A stretch of DNA of 38,053 nucleotides, from contig LRSR01007227.1 of NCBI GenBank assembly GCA_001579985.1, positions 1 through 38,053 of the forward strand, read 5' to 3'. The notes under the pieces were generated by a model. It had not been told where the DNA came from and ran no database searches. It was given only the letters and a program-made list of their open reading frames with translations. Position 1 is the stretch's first letter, and each line of letters starts with the position of its first letter. Both the position numbers and the translations under genes were made by a program. This document shows positions 1 through 11,194 of this stretch, piece by piece. The stretch is from Hypsibius dujardini (Eukaryota > Tardigrada > Eutardigrada > Parachela > Hypsibiidae).

Positions 1-75
1 GAAGGCATGTCAGCCAGATGCGAGCACATGTATCAAAGACTTGATGCTCATCCGCAACAGTCTAATCATCACAAT

Positions 76-89
76 CATGTGATCACATG
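76..89. promoter_or_regulatory. 14-bp perfect palindrome upstream of receptor A
   Basis: CATGTGATCACATG is a perfect inverted repeat about 105 bp upstream of the TATA-like box of receptor A. The equivalent site upstream of receptor C (about 19259-19272) keeps the core GTGATCACA but has lost part of the right arm. Position and partial conservation suggest a dimeric transcription-factor site (E-box-like half sites CATGTG); this is inference. Confidence 0.3.
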
Positions 90-192
90 TAACGCGCACT
101 AATGCTCAATTTTATTTAAAGTACGCTTTATGATGCTGTCTCCAATAAAGTTTTGAAACACTTTACTTGCAGATCAAGTGTTTCTGAAACGA

Positions 193-198
193 TATAAG
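193..198 (+). promoter_or_regulatory. TATA-like core promoter, receptor A
   Basis: TATAAG is followed directly by a conserved cgcgc block. The same arrangement lies at 19375-19380, 81-86 bp before the ATG of receptor C, a sensible distance for a TATA box and a short 5' leader. In copy A the first exon that this promoter would have served has been deleted, so the promoter now faces exon 2. Confidence 0.5.
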
Positions 199-1074
199 CG
201 CGCCAACACATTAACACACGACGCAGAAGAACTTTGCTAAAATTTAGGAATTCAGTCCTTATTTCGCGATAAGTTCCAAAATTAAGTTCACTAAATTTTC
301 GCTGAATATGAAAACGGGTTAATCGACTTTTTTTTACGCCATCTCGTGTTGCTCCTTACTGATGTGTGAGTATGACCCCATGAATTGTTTCGAATTTAGG
401 ATGCAGTCTCGAGGTCATCGCTTTAGGCGATTTTGCTAGAGGTAAATCGAAAAGCGTTAACATTAAATCCAAAAATGTTTCTCTTAGTGGCATGAGTTGA
501 ATAATTGTCTCTCTTTTCATCCACAGAATGGGACGTTCCCTTGATGGCAGTGTGAGTAACTGAAGCACGAACGCTGTAGACCTTTTATCTTGCAAAAACA
601 TCAACGGTCATTTACAGCATAGCGGTGGATTTGTCACTGACGAATACCTTACGGTTCCCCACGGTTGTGACCTTTCCATCCTCTGACCAATTAAGTCTGG
701 TACGAGCAACGCTGGCCTTATTCGAGCGATATTCATGGTCGACCGTTAGTCTGCTGTGCGGAGACGTGAATCCTAGCGGAGCGGATATCACGCTCTTTTA
801 TGCCGCCACGTGCAGTGGCTTCATTAATGCCCTCAAAAAGACTCCCACATTGACGCCTTAAACGTGTTGCATTTTGATGCCCGAACCGCAGACAACGAAG
901 GTTATGAAAATATGTTACAAACAGCGGGAACCCAGAGCCGAGATACTTTCGACGTGTGATTGATGTTTCTCAGTCGATTAAAACAACTCATTGGCCTTGT
1001 AGTTATCCTGCTGTTCGTAGCGATCGCACGCAGATTACGGGATATCATGGTACGAATAGCTCTTTCTTGATATA

Positions 1075-1255
1075 AAAAATTACTAAAATAATAAACTATA
1101 AGAATTGTATCCTAAATTAATAAAATTATTAAAGTTAATAAAATAATTAAAATTTCTGAAGTTATGGAAATTATTGAAATTAATAAAACTATTAAAACTA
1201 ATAAAATCATTGTTTGATACAAATATCACTATTACCCATTAAATTATTAACCTTA
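1075..1255. repeat. AT-rich low-complexity tract in receptor A intron 5
   Basis: Degenerate iterations of attaaaattattaa-like motifs fill the intron. The corresponding intron of receptor C (about 20990-21230) has the same character, so the tract predates the duplication. No coding or RNA signal seen. Confidence 0.6.
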
Positions 1256-1383
1256 AATATCCTTCGAATTTTATGGAGGAACCAGCTGTACCATTCAAAT
1301 GATTTTTTCCTTATAGGTCACGGCAGACAGGCTCAACATGACCAGCGGAGACTATGTTAGTTCGAGACTGCATATATCACATA

Positions 1384-1683
1384 CACACGTAGCAAAAACC
1401 TCCGACCAATCGACTCAAAACCAAAGTTTTACAAGCGCCCAGCAAAATGGGGTGGTCGGGGTTTGAGCCATTTTGGCTGATGCGTCCAGCTGTTTTTGAC
1501 TACGTCTGATGACGCAGTCTTTGTACAGTCGATTGATTGATTCACTTTGAATTATCTTGGCGTTCTTTTCGATATAGTAGCACGCTTTGGCCAAAATTGG
1601 CTCAAACTCCGACCACCCCATTTTCCGGGGCGCTGGGAAAAAAATGACTTTAATTCGATCGGCCTGAGGTTTTGTCACGTGTG
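1384..1683. mobile_element. 300-bp MITE with TA target duplication in receptor A intron 6
   Basis: Termini CACACGTAGCAAAAACCTC and, on the other strand, CACACGTGACAAAACCTC begin long imperfect inverted repeats of roughly 100 bp. Both arms contain aaaatggggtggtcgg followed by gtttgagcca. The element is flanked by TA at 1382-1383 and 1684-1685. Receptor C has the empty site (tcacatagaaagaaac around 21360), which confirms the boundaries. Non-coding; the TA duplication points to mobilisation by a Tc1/mariner/pogo-superfamily transposase (inference). Confidence 0.85.
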
Positions 1684-3091
1684 TAGAAAACAAACTTTGT
1701 TGGGTTACACGTGCAACATAACTTTAATCGCACACGTGCGTACCTAGATCTTCATTGCACCACGCTCACCCGCTGTCCCCATGGAAGGGGCATTGCAGTG
1801 GCAGTTTAATGTCACGTCGGACGATGTACGCGTGAGAAAATGATAACAACCAAATTTGTGCGCGATATGTTAAAAATCTAATAAATTGATTTTACTTTTC
1901 CAGCAAGCCTTCACCGCTTTCCAAAGCCTCATAACAGTCAGCAATCCCATTCCTCGATGGAACGTGATTACCGCGTTAATGAACGGTATTCGCAATCAGT
2001 CACAGCTTGTCTACAATCGCACGCTGACACTGGAAAATTCTGTAAGTAACTGTTTGGTGAGCTTAAAATGCACGATCAAGATTTCTTGCATTTTCTTTTA
2101 CGCCACTTAAAAGAATCTTGTTGGAATCGTAAACTTTAATTGATTTTATCGGCCACTTCAGATAAGAAGCCCTTTCTGATATCATGTGATTGTGTCATCA
2201 GTGATCCGGAAACAGCCGAGAGAGTTCGCCGCTCAATGATGTTTTAATTATTGATCAATTATAATTCCTGAAGTCAGTCCCATAATTAGTAACTCTGGAG
2301 TTTTCCTTCTAATAACACATTAATTTTTTTTAAATGGCATTCTTTATCGGGCAAACAAAATGCGATTATTAGGTTTGGAAAAGTTTTCGCCGTCTTTTTG
2401 AAATTACTTTCTTTTTACTTCATGTTTGATTGACCGCACAGATTTGTTTTTAGTATTTAAGTTGACAATGCGATACTCCTCCTTGCCATTCTCATTTCCG
2501 CGAAACGATACATCACCAAGCAGCAAGCCCAAAGTCCCCCTTAAACGCAGGAAAAAAGGAATATTCACCCAATTTGATGTTTTTGAAACAACTTAAATGC
2601 AACAATTTGTGTTTTCTAACTTGACAGGTCAACGACCTGACGGTTTCCGCGGCCGAAGTGATGAGCAGTATTACCGAGGTGAGGATTTGCATGAAAAAGC
2701 ATTCTAGAACCTACATCCGATGAGTGATTGAAACCACGAAAGGAACTTAAAGCTCTGAAGCTTTGTACTATTTGTCATTGAAATCGATTTTGTGCAGGTT
2801 TTATCTCAGTTTTCATCGAGGCAATTGGAAGCCATGACTGGCACGGACTTTCGTAAACACTTTTTGAATCGAACCTTCGAACTCGAATCGCGATCAGTTT
2901 TCATTGGACCGAAAGGTACAGCCTATAATCTGATGGTCAACTACCTGGACAGCAGATTCAGCAAGCTCTATTTCTGTTATAAACGTAAAACTTGTCTTTA
3001 AATAAATTCAGGAATGCGAATATGTGATGTGGATTTGTACAGAATGAATGCCACGACTGGAGAGATGGAAGTAAGCAAAGTCCCTTACCAT

Positions 3092-3330
3092 TCGAAGCGG
3101 TGGGGCATTGGCGGTTGGGCCGATTGTATCGTTGCCCCTACTTCCAGGGGGGAGGGGGAAAGAAAGCGGAGGGGGCCATAACTTTTCAGGCGTTTTACAT
3201 GTTAAAGCTTACACCTCTTGGTCCGGCGGGGGGGGGGAAGGGGAATTTTTGTCACCCCTTCCAGCAAACTTGCCATATTCTTTGGGCCGACCTCAATCAG
3301 CTACTGATTCCAAGAACTATTCTGCTGTAT
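3092..3330 (-). repeat. G-rich dispersed repeat in receptor A intron 11
   Basis: A block starting gcggtggggcattgg and ending gacctcaatcagctactg matches, in inverted orientation, 31450-31690 in intron 12 of receptor D. A related end is at about 19100-19150 (caattatcaatccgctact) and a remnant is at 10310-10360. The two ends share a short imperfect inverted repeat around GGATTGA..TCGGC, so a non-autonomous DNA transposon is plausible. The long open frames inside come from G-runs, not from genes. Confidence 0.55.
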
Positions 3331-4150
3331 CATTTCGCAATATTTAATCATTACATGTACTATCAATAATATTGCTGATTTTGATTAGATCGTGTGGCAA
3401 TATAAATCAGTTTCCGATACCTTCCGGCAAACGTCACTGCAGAATGTAATCTGGCGTAGCCAAAACGGTCCCCCAGTAAACCGACCCGTTTGCGGATTTC
3501 GTGGTGACCGCTGCATCGGCAGCTTAGGTAAGTTCATGATGTGTCTTTTTGTGAGGAAATGAAATGCTACATCATCAATTGTTTTGCTATTCCAGAAAAA
3601 TCAGCTGTCGCAACAATCGTTGTTCTTACTGTTTTCAGCAGCTTCATATTTGGAGCTGGAATTTTCTGGTAATGATAATTGAACAAGCGTTGTTAGAAAG
3701 AACGAATTACAGTAAAAAGACACGCAACTTTTGCCGACAGGTTCTCTCACCAGCATATGAACGAATCTGTCTGGTGGCTCCTCGAAGAAATGCGCCTGGT
3801 CTCGGCCATCACCCGCTCCAAACTGGGCAGCTTTCAAAGTGTTCAACGTCCTTAACTCTCGCACGAATTTCAACTTGTTCGTAATAGCTGTTCCGCTGTT
3901 CACTTCTTTGTCGCGGCTGGATGTAATGAAACAGCCAAATGAGAAATTTCTTAGTTAATCGCCTCTCGGTCATCCGGAACGTACATGTAGGCCGAAACAG
4001 GAAACAGAAAAAAATCGGTGCTCAGATTATAAGTTGAAAACTATAAATATAATTTGAGCATCACGCAAACTCGACAGCTAAAAATTCGTCTTCTTCAGCT
4101 GCAGTTCGATATTTTTCTGACGAACGGACCTGCTATGCAGGAATGTCCAC

Positions 4151-4305
4151 ATCATTACGGTCATCATTAGGGACAGTTTGAGCTTTGGAGACGCGATCTG
4201 AAATCCGCCCTACGACGTTGCATTTAACAGTGCATTGCAAATGCATTCTGGAGCCTTAGCTTATGCCAATCGGTTCACAATTAAATTTCGATTATGTAAA
4301 ATTCA
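4151..4305 (+). pseudogene. Decayed receptor exon 1 (unit 1)
   Basis: In one frame the sequence reads ITVIIRDSLSFGDAI, a stop, then NPPYDVAFNSALQMHSGAL. This aligns position by position with exon 1 of receptor B (ITVIIGDNPSLGYVAQ, SPGYDVAFSRAVGLFPDAL) and of C. No start codon, donor or following exon was found. It is the only visible remnant of another receptor gene between A and B. The same relic sits at the equivalent place in unit 2 (25191), so it decayed, or began to, before the duplication. Confidence 0.7.
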
Positions 4306-4557
4306 AAAACAGTAAGAAAAATGCATTTTAGAAGTAGACATTGTTGCTTTACTGGTATCTTCCACTGATTGTTCATTTTTATAAATATTTCCCAGTTGAA
4401 TAATGTCCTGTCCCCGGCAAGTAATATTTTTTTAAATTATATTAGGAAAATATGTTTTCAAAAAAAAAGTTTGGCTGCCATCTGAAAACTGGCATTGGTA
4501 ATTGCTCTCTTGTCAGTAAAATCTTTCATCTAATACGTTAATAGTGGCATTAGTGTA

Positions 4558-4703
4558 CTGTATTTTCGCGTTAGACAGGGACAGCGTACGAGCTGTGGAA
4601 CGTTTAATCGGCCACGCGGCGCTTGTGCTGTGTGTACGGTGCACACAAGCCGTGCACACGTTCCACTCCAGTACCATTGTCCCTGTCTAACGCGAAAAGA
4701 CAG
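4558..4703. mobile_element. 146-bp MITE upstream of receptor B
   Basis: Inverted termini CTGTATTTTCGCGTTAGACA and, on the other strand, CTGTCTTTTCGCGTTAGACA continue imperfectly for about 40 bp. TA flanks both sides (4556-4557 and 4704-4705). Nearly the whole element can fold into one hairpin. No such element was found in unit 2. Confidence 0.8.
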
Positions 4704-4705
4704 TA

Positions 4706-5364
4706 TTTTGTTTTTCTTTCTTCTGCTAGTATGGTGAGCGAGGCATTTTCCGATTTTATTATCGAGACATATGTTGTTGCAGGTTAAGTGGGTATAAGAA
4801 GAGCTTGCAAATTAGATCCTTTACAAGCTTTCAACATATATTACGTCAGTGCAGAGTCTCTGTGCAAGTTACTGCACACATCTATACCCAGAAAGGTTAA
4901 TCAATTTTCTCGTTGCTAATTGGGACATACATTCTATTTGTCTTGGAGTCAAAATTTAAATATCGGGTTCGCCGGATCTAGAAAACGCCGGGGGGGTGAA
5001 GAAGGTGAGCAAACCGTGTTTTCCGAATATATGGCCCCAGGTGTGCGTACAAAACACCCACTGAAATACGCCTCAGTCTTCAATCAAGCAACTTATCAAC
5101 GGTCCACATGCTCAGTGATCCTCACAAATCTTCATCACTTTCTTTGGCAAAGGACGCTTCGTTGAAGCAACTAATCAGACGGAGTGGTGGGCAAACAGCA
5201 CGGGGCGTGGCTACAATTGCGCCTTAGAATTGCGCCGCTACAGTACAATAAATTAAGCTGCATCCTACCTGATTTAAAAGCAGAAATACAGCAATTGGAA
5301 TCATTGCAAATATCTCGTTTTATTCTTCTCTCTTTGTCAATTTCAAACTGTTTCCGAGGCAATA
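4706..5364 (+). promoter_or_regulatory. Conserved upstream region of receptor B
   Basis: From about 4825 to the ATG this matches 25850-26420 upstream of receptor D, including a G-run (4989) and a block gctgcatcctacctgattt shortly before the start. A weak TATA-like taaatta lies at about 5249, some 115 bp before the ATG. No conserved coding frame was found, so this is read as promoter and 5' leader; the exact start site cannot be placed. Confidence 0.4.
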
Positions 5365-8300
5365 ATGGTCCGACAAATTGGTCTACGGGCATTCCTGATT
5401 TTGATCGTATTGAGGAGCGGTTTCTGCAAGGGCGTTCATGTGATTACAGTCATCATCGGGGATAACCCTTCGTTGGGCTACGTTGCCCAAAGTCCAGGTT
5501 ATGATGTCGCATTTTCTCGAGCGGTGGGGCTATTTCCGGATGCCCTGCAAAATGTCACTAGGCAAACTGTGTATAGACCAGGGGCATTTAGCTGCTCGGA
5601 AGCGGCGGAGATCATGCCGTTTGTGGCGGTCCAGATATCCAACATTCTGGATGAGCATCGTTTCGACTTCAACGTTCTCATCAGTCCTGGTATGACAATA
5701 TTACATTTTATGCTTTCTAAGTTTTTTTTACTGACAGTTTTAAGTTTCAAGCATTTTAATTTTAATCACGTTGTAATACATAATTCTTCTTCAAATTTTC
5801 GAACGTTGTTTGGTAAAGTTTTAGGTTTTAAGTTTTTCGATTTTAATGACGTTCAATACAAACATCCTTCTTTGTGGTAAAATATATTTCTAAACGTCGT
5901 TTGATAATCCGCAGGATGCAGTCTTGAAGTGATGACATTAGGAGACTTTGCAAGAGGTAAGACTTTAGGTAGAAGCACTATTTTTCCCCCGGAAAACCGC
6001 ATTTAAATACAAATTTAAAACATAAAATTACAGAAGTCACAAAAGTCACAAAAGGCTATTAACGCTATATGCGTCGGGCTAAAATTGTGATCTAGTTTGG
6101 GATTCTGGTGATCTCACCGTCTGCTCTTATGGATTATTGGCTTAAAAAACCCATTTATTTCGCTATTTTTTACCATTTTCGAGTGACAAAATATTAATGC
6201 ATCTACACATGGCTATTACTAGGAAATTTCTAAGAGTGGCAGAATTTTTGTCAATTGATTCAGTTTTTCAGAGATATATTAATTGGTTATTAAAATTTTT
6301 TAGTCTGGTTTTTAAGAATTTAAGCCTTTCAGTTACAGTTTAGTCGGACCTATTTTCAGTTGGATAATTCCAGTTTTATTTCATTTGTTTTCAGATAAAT
6401 CTTAAATAACTGAAGCTTGAGCCTGCGTATTTTCACAGATATTTATATATTTATTTGATAATAATACTAATTACTCATTTATATAATATCAACTCAAAAC
6501 ATGAGTTGCTGATCATTTTTCTCAACTTTGTTCACCATTCCTACGATACCATTTTTTTTCCACGTCTCAAAACAAAACACAAAAATTCGACAACCGTCTA
6601 GAAAGATTCATTTGTGGCACACAATGAATAGTTTTGGTAACTCGGCGTAATCCGTGTCATCTTTCATAGAATGGAATGTGCCTCTTCTTGCAACGTAAGT
6701 GCCTAAAACAATACCATAGATAATTGGTTCAAGCATAGTGCATTTAAATACTAAATATTTTTGCAAAATATACACTTTAATTGCTAGGATCGCGTTTGAC
6801 CAGTCTCTGACAAACGCACAACGTTATCCCACCGTCGTGGCCTTTCCCTCATCGGATCAAATGACCCTGATCCGGGCGATCATGTTTCTGTTGGATCGGT
6901 TTTCCTGGACGACAATTAGCCTCATTTGCGAAGATCAAAATCTTCAGGTCCCCGACGGGGGAGTGTATTATTTTACCGCGTGTCGAGGGTTCCGCACTGT
7001 CTTGGGTGGTCAGAAAAACAAGTACAATTTGAATGTCCAGCAATTTGATTCGAGAGTCAAAGAAGGCGATTTAGATGCTTACAGCAGTGTTCTACGCAAT
7101 GCCGCAACTCAGAGCAGAGGTAACAGGAGAAATAAAAAATGTTTAACTACTAAAGGTGTGACTAATGATTTCTTTCCCGACAGTCATTATACTTCTTATG
7201 TCTACGAACCCAAGGTTACGTGACTTTATGGTATGTGTATTAAGAATAGTTTCCTAATCATAATACTCTTCTGGTCATTTGGTAATAATATGTATTCTTT
7301 CAGTTTATTTTATTTTAACAACCTGTTGTGAGACAAACATAGTAAAAAGAGAGCAACTATCATTCTTCATTATTTTTATTAGCATATTTTTTTATGTCAA
7401 ATAAAATATCAAACGACTAGTTTTTTGAAATAATCCTCGTATTTTTTGTATGCGTGTACCAAATGTATTTGAGGTATTTTTATTTATTGTTAGTTACGTC
7501 AATATCCAAAGCTTTTTCTACATTACAGATTAACGCAGAGCGTCTTGGAATGACTGAGGGAGATTATGTTAGTTTACTACAACTGAGTTAATTAACTTCC
7601 CCTACATTATGAAGTACGTCAATATCTTAACTTTCAGATCTTTATTGCCCCACGTTCGCCTACGGTCCCTACGGAAGGCATACTTGACCTAAGACTAAGA
7701 AATGGGTCGTATCAAGTATCTGTAGGACGCACTCTGAAACCTTCCTGAAATTGTTTGACCCACGGGAATTTCTTTGACTTGGTAAAATTTATAGGCTGCA
7801 GATTCGGCCTTTCAAAGCCTGATGCTGGTGAATAATCCGCTTCCGAATTGGGCAGCTCTCAACGGGGTTCTACAAAGCATACGCAATACATCTACAGTCC
7901 GCTACAATAGGTCGCTCACTAATACTGAAATGGTATGGGTCAACAATATATACCAACTGCAGAGACTCGTATAGGGTCTTTACATGTCAGAACTAGGAGC
8001 CCTCACGTGAGAACCAGGGGCTGTGCAAAGGAGCGAAATGCTTTTTTTTAAAGATTGAATCCTGTTAGCTTGTTATCCCTGATCTTTTTGAAACTTGTGG
8101 GGATCTAAGAGTCTGATTTCCAGGAGCCCCACGACTTCAAAACGGTTTCAAAAACATCATTTTTTTTCACATTTGAGAGTTGTTGAGGCTCAATATAAGC
8201 TCCCTATTAGGAATACAAATGAGACGTTCAAAACATTCAAGAACCGTCTAAATTTGATGAAAAATTGATATTTTTGAATAACTTTTCAAATCTCGGGGTG

Positions 8301-11194
8301 CCCTGGAATTCAAACTCCAAACTCCCATAAGTTTCAAAATTATCAGGAAGAGGAAGCAGAATTCTGGGTTCATTATTTAAAAAAAAACGTTTACCCCTTT
8401 GTCCAGCCCCTGGTCATAGGATGCGGGATCCTGCTTCCGGTCTGTAACGATCCTTAGTGAGCTGCTCCACCCCCTGGTCATAGGACGAGGGATCCTGCTT
8501 CCGGTCTGTAACGACCCCTCGTGAGCCTCTGCTTCTCATGACGATTTCCAGATGTTTATGGTTTCTGCTATTTCCAGCTGAACGACATAACTGTTTCCGC
8601 ATTTGAAGTTATGACTATCTTACTGAAGGTGAGTCATCACATTTTTATGTTTGATTGCTTAAGCATTGTCATTCCATAATGATGTGTTCCTAAGAAACAC
8701 ATTTACGTGACAGAGAAAGAATTATACCGCTAATTCATATTTAATCTGCATTCCTAAGGGAATTTTTTCCAAAACCATTTTAATTACAATACCAGGCTCT
8801 GAAATGTATTTGGCCGAATTATGAATTTTATTTGCAATTATCCCCACAATAAAAATATTTATTGCACTTGGCATGTTCCTTTAGTACGGGACTGTTGTAA
8901 ATGAATTAATCTACAGTTTACTGGCATCGGAGGAAATTTGTTCGAGTTCATGACAGCTGAGTTTTTAAAACTTGACTCGAGCAGGGCGCATGCTAATTCT
9001 TAAAATAGCTCATGCGAAGATGCACTTACTTTCGTCAAAACCAAGTTTTTATACTTCCCGATTATGCGAATCTAACTAAGTGACGCTTAACAATTAATTT
9101 TTAGGTTATACGAGATCTCTCACCTCTGGAAATGGAAATTCAAAATGGCATTACCTTCCGGCAGCTGTTTCTCAACAGAACTTTCAACCCGCTGTCTCGA
9201 CCAGTCTATATAGGACCTAAGGGTAAGGATGATTCCTAAAGGAAAAGTCTAAGTTAATGGAAAATTTCCAAAAGTCTGACTAAACGACCGGACAAAAATC
9301 ATGCAACTGTATGTTCCACTTAGGAATGAGAATATGTGATGTCCACATTTCTAAATTCAACGTCACGTCAGGGCTGATGGAGGTTCGTCAGACACTTTTT
9401 TGTCCTCACTTCAATTGTAACGGGGATGGCTTTTTACCCTTGAAATGGCATTGTCCAACAGTTTTAAACCATATTTTCTATGAGTTACAGGTATCTGAGG
9501 AGTATCTTTCAGTGGCGGGAAATTCCGTCAGGACCCATGCACTCTCGACGGTGTGGCGCGGCAGAGACGGTCCACCAGTCAATCGGCCATTTTGCGGATA
9601 CACCGGCGAGCTTTGTCTGGGAGGTCTAGGTAACTGGAAATGCATTTTCAAGAGACTTAAGGGGAACTCAGCGTTTTGTTTTAGTATGAAATTCATGATA
9701 GGTCGCCGAAGATGTTGACACAGAATATTTAGGTTCACAACTCCACGCACTATTTTTTTACAGATAACGGTTAATTTTCAAACTTTTGCTTTTTATTTTT
9801 TTTACCAAAACGTTATATGTCTGCACAAGGGCCTCTTCTCCCATTGGAACATTCTTTCATAAAACAATTAGAAGAATCTCGCCAGATTTACTGCGTTTCA
9901 AACAGTTTCGATTGATATGCATATTCGTTACACCCAAAAAGCAGCTTTTCCGTCTAAGGTGTTTAATCGGAAAGCAAAACTGAATAAACATAGCGACCAA
10001 AGTTTATCCAAATCCAAAATGACAAATTCATGAATGTTTTTGGTCATTTCTATCTCGCTACACAAGGTAAACTCTAACGCTGAATTTTGAGTGTTGAAAT
10101 TTGACCATCTATCCAAAAAAAGTCCGGAATTTAGTAAATCAGACGAAATTAGTCTAATAGAGTTTTCTAACGAATTTTCATCCAAATGGTATGATAAGTC
10201 CTGATGACGTCACGTGATGTATTTTAAAAAATTATAATAATCCAAAAGTCTGAAAATCCAAACTACTTTTAGGGAAAAACATTTTGGAAACGGAAAATAA
10301 CTTTTCTTTGCAGGCCGGTCGGCCAAATGGTCAATCTATCACTGCTTTTCTTAAAATTTCACGAATTCTAAAAAACATCCCAGGGGAACCCTTGCCATCT
10401 AAATTATGGAAGGAATCAGAATTGGTCATATAGCCACCTTGGTGACGCAAAGTTCACAGATGCAGGGGACAAGCGTCGCTGGTTTTATGGAGACAAAGTT
10501 AGACATATTTATTACTCGAAGGGTAATTTCAGATCGACTTCAGAGTAGCCGACGCCCTAAATTGAATGTGAAACTCGGGCTTCCAAAATTGTTATCTGAC
10601 TCCCAATAATTTACCCTTTTCAGTACAATGATTGGAGAAGAAATTCGTAGATTTGTTCATCTTAGAGCTATCACTAACGATTAACAAGGCACTCATATGA
10701 CAGCACTCAGCTGTGCGTAATTGGAGTTTATTCAAAAGTAGCATACGCAAACTGACAACGTCCAACTCTGTTTTTCAGCGAAAACTGCAGTGATCACGTT
10801 AGCAGTGTCCATCTCCGTTGCCCTGCTTGCCGCTCTCGCGATCTTTATTGCGATGTGTCACTGGTTAGTCCAACTGCTAATCGATAAATCAAGTGGTGGA
10901 ACGAAGAGAGCAATAGCCTTTATTGCCCACCTCAAGAAATTTTGTCTGTGTCCAAACACGACAAATTCACCGCAAATCTGTTTATATCCGTATTTTGTCT
11001 GTAGCATTTTTGGACTCGGCGGCCATGGAGCAGATCGGCCTTGGTGGGACCTCCGACCTGACCTGCTGTTTGTAATTCCCAAAACTACAGCCTGGAAAAT
11101 TCTGTCATCCGACGGGGAGGTGTCAACGAATTCCTTCACATCTGCTGTACAGTTCCCACCTTCACCATGTCGGATGATAATGCCCCTGATGTGA
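5365..11194 (+). CDS. Receptor B: short-tailed natriuretic-peptide-receptor-like membrane receptor (14 exons)
   Basis: Exons: 5365-5689, 5915-5956, 6670-6694, 6788-7119, 7184-7230, 7529-7567, 7638-7715, 7795-7932, 8578-8628, 9105-9222, 9324-9382, 9491-9629, 10779-10863, 11005-11194. They total 1668 nt, about 555 aa, with all phases compatible. Residues 1-23 form a signal peptide. Then comes an ANF_receptor (periplasmic-binding-protein-like) ectodomain with VITVIIGDNP, NVPLLATIAFDQSLTNAQRY, PTVVAFPSSDQMTLIRAI, VIILLMSTNPRLRDFM, IFIAPRSP, GPKGMRICDV and GPPVNRPFCGYTGELC. Exon 13 encodes the transmembrane helix (ITLAVSISVALLAALAIFIA). The tail contains PWWDLRPDLLF, like the WW/DI juxtamembrane motif of receptor guanylate cyclases, then stops. 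No kinase or cyclase domain follows, so the layout resembles NPR-C (clearance receptor). It likely binds a peptide or small ligand outside the cell; the ligand is unknown. The tail's last residues are uncertain because alternative donors exist (for example after 11071). Confidence 0.8.
8409..8530. repeat. Two-copy direct repeat (about 62 bp) in receptor B intron 8
   Basis: A segment beginning ccctggtcatagga, containing gggatcctgcttccggtctg and ending gtgagc occurs twice back to back. The receptor D intron has only one diverged copy (about 29637-29690), so the duplication is private to unit 1. Confidence 0.7.
10310..10400. repeat. Remnant end of the G-rich dispersed repeat, receptor B intron 12
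   Basis: The stretch ggtcggccaaatggtcaat, then attctaaaaaacatccc and acccttgccat, matches the right flank and end of the longer element at 31450-31740 in receptor D. Copy B has lost most of the element, or D gained more sequence there. Confidence 0.4.

Larger units (their letters stand above)
400..3855 (+). pseudogene. Receptor A: natriuretic-receptor-like gene lacking exon 1
   Basis: Exons visible by GT-AG sites and by matching lengths in B/D: 2 (400-441), 3 (527-551), 4 (618-942), 5 (1003-1049), 6 (1317-1355), 7 (1748-1825), 8 (1904-2041), 9 (2628-2678), 10 (2798-2915), 11 (3012-3070), 12 (3389-3527), 13 (3596-3668, transmembrane), 14 (3741-3855). The ectodomain shows RFPTVVTFPSSDQLSLVRA, IGPKG, RICDVD and NGPPVNRPVCGF, typical of ANF_receptor domains. 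Exon 14 encodes a roughly 38-residue tail containing SVWWLLEEM, as in the juxtamembrane segment of receptor guanylate cyclases, then a stop. Lesions: exon 1 with the signal peptide is gone, exon 4 has a 1-nt deletion (325 versus 326 nt in C) causing a frameshift, and the exon-4 donor reads AT instead of GT. Exons 5-14 have open frames. Probably a recent pseudogene, unless an unseen upstream exon substitutes. Confidence 0.82.

Noticed and set aside
3100-3369. Two overlapping plus-strand frames in the G-rich block
   Set aside because: They lie inside an intron repeat, with composition from G-runs and no conserved frame in the other copies.
4920-5165. Open frame upstream of receptor B, with a counterpart at 25873-26220
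   Set aside because: The frames differ between the two copies and contain indels; better explained as conserved promoter or leader DNA.
9311-9718. Single long frame through exons 11 and 12 of receptor B
   Set aside because: The intron between them (9383-9490) has proper splice sites and is not conserved in sequence or length in D.
10864-11004. Read-through of receptor B intron 13, which is open and a multiple of 3
   Set aside because: The receptor D counterpart has one extra base and a stop, and donor and acceptor are conserved, so it is an intron.
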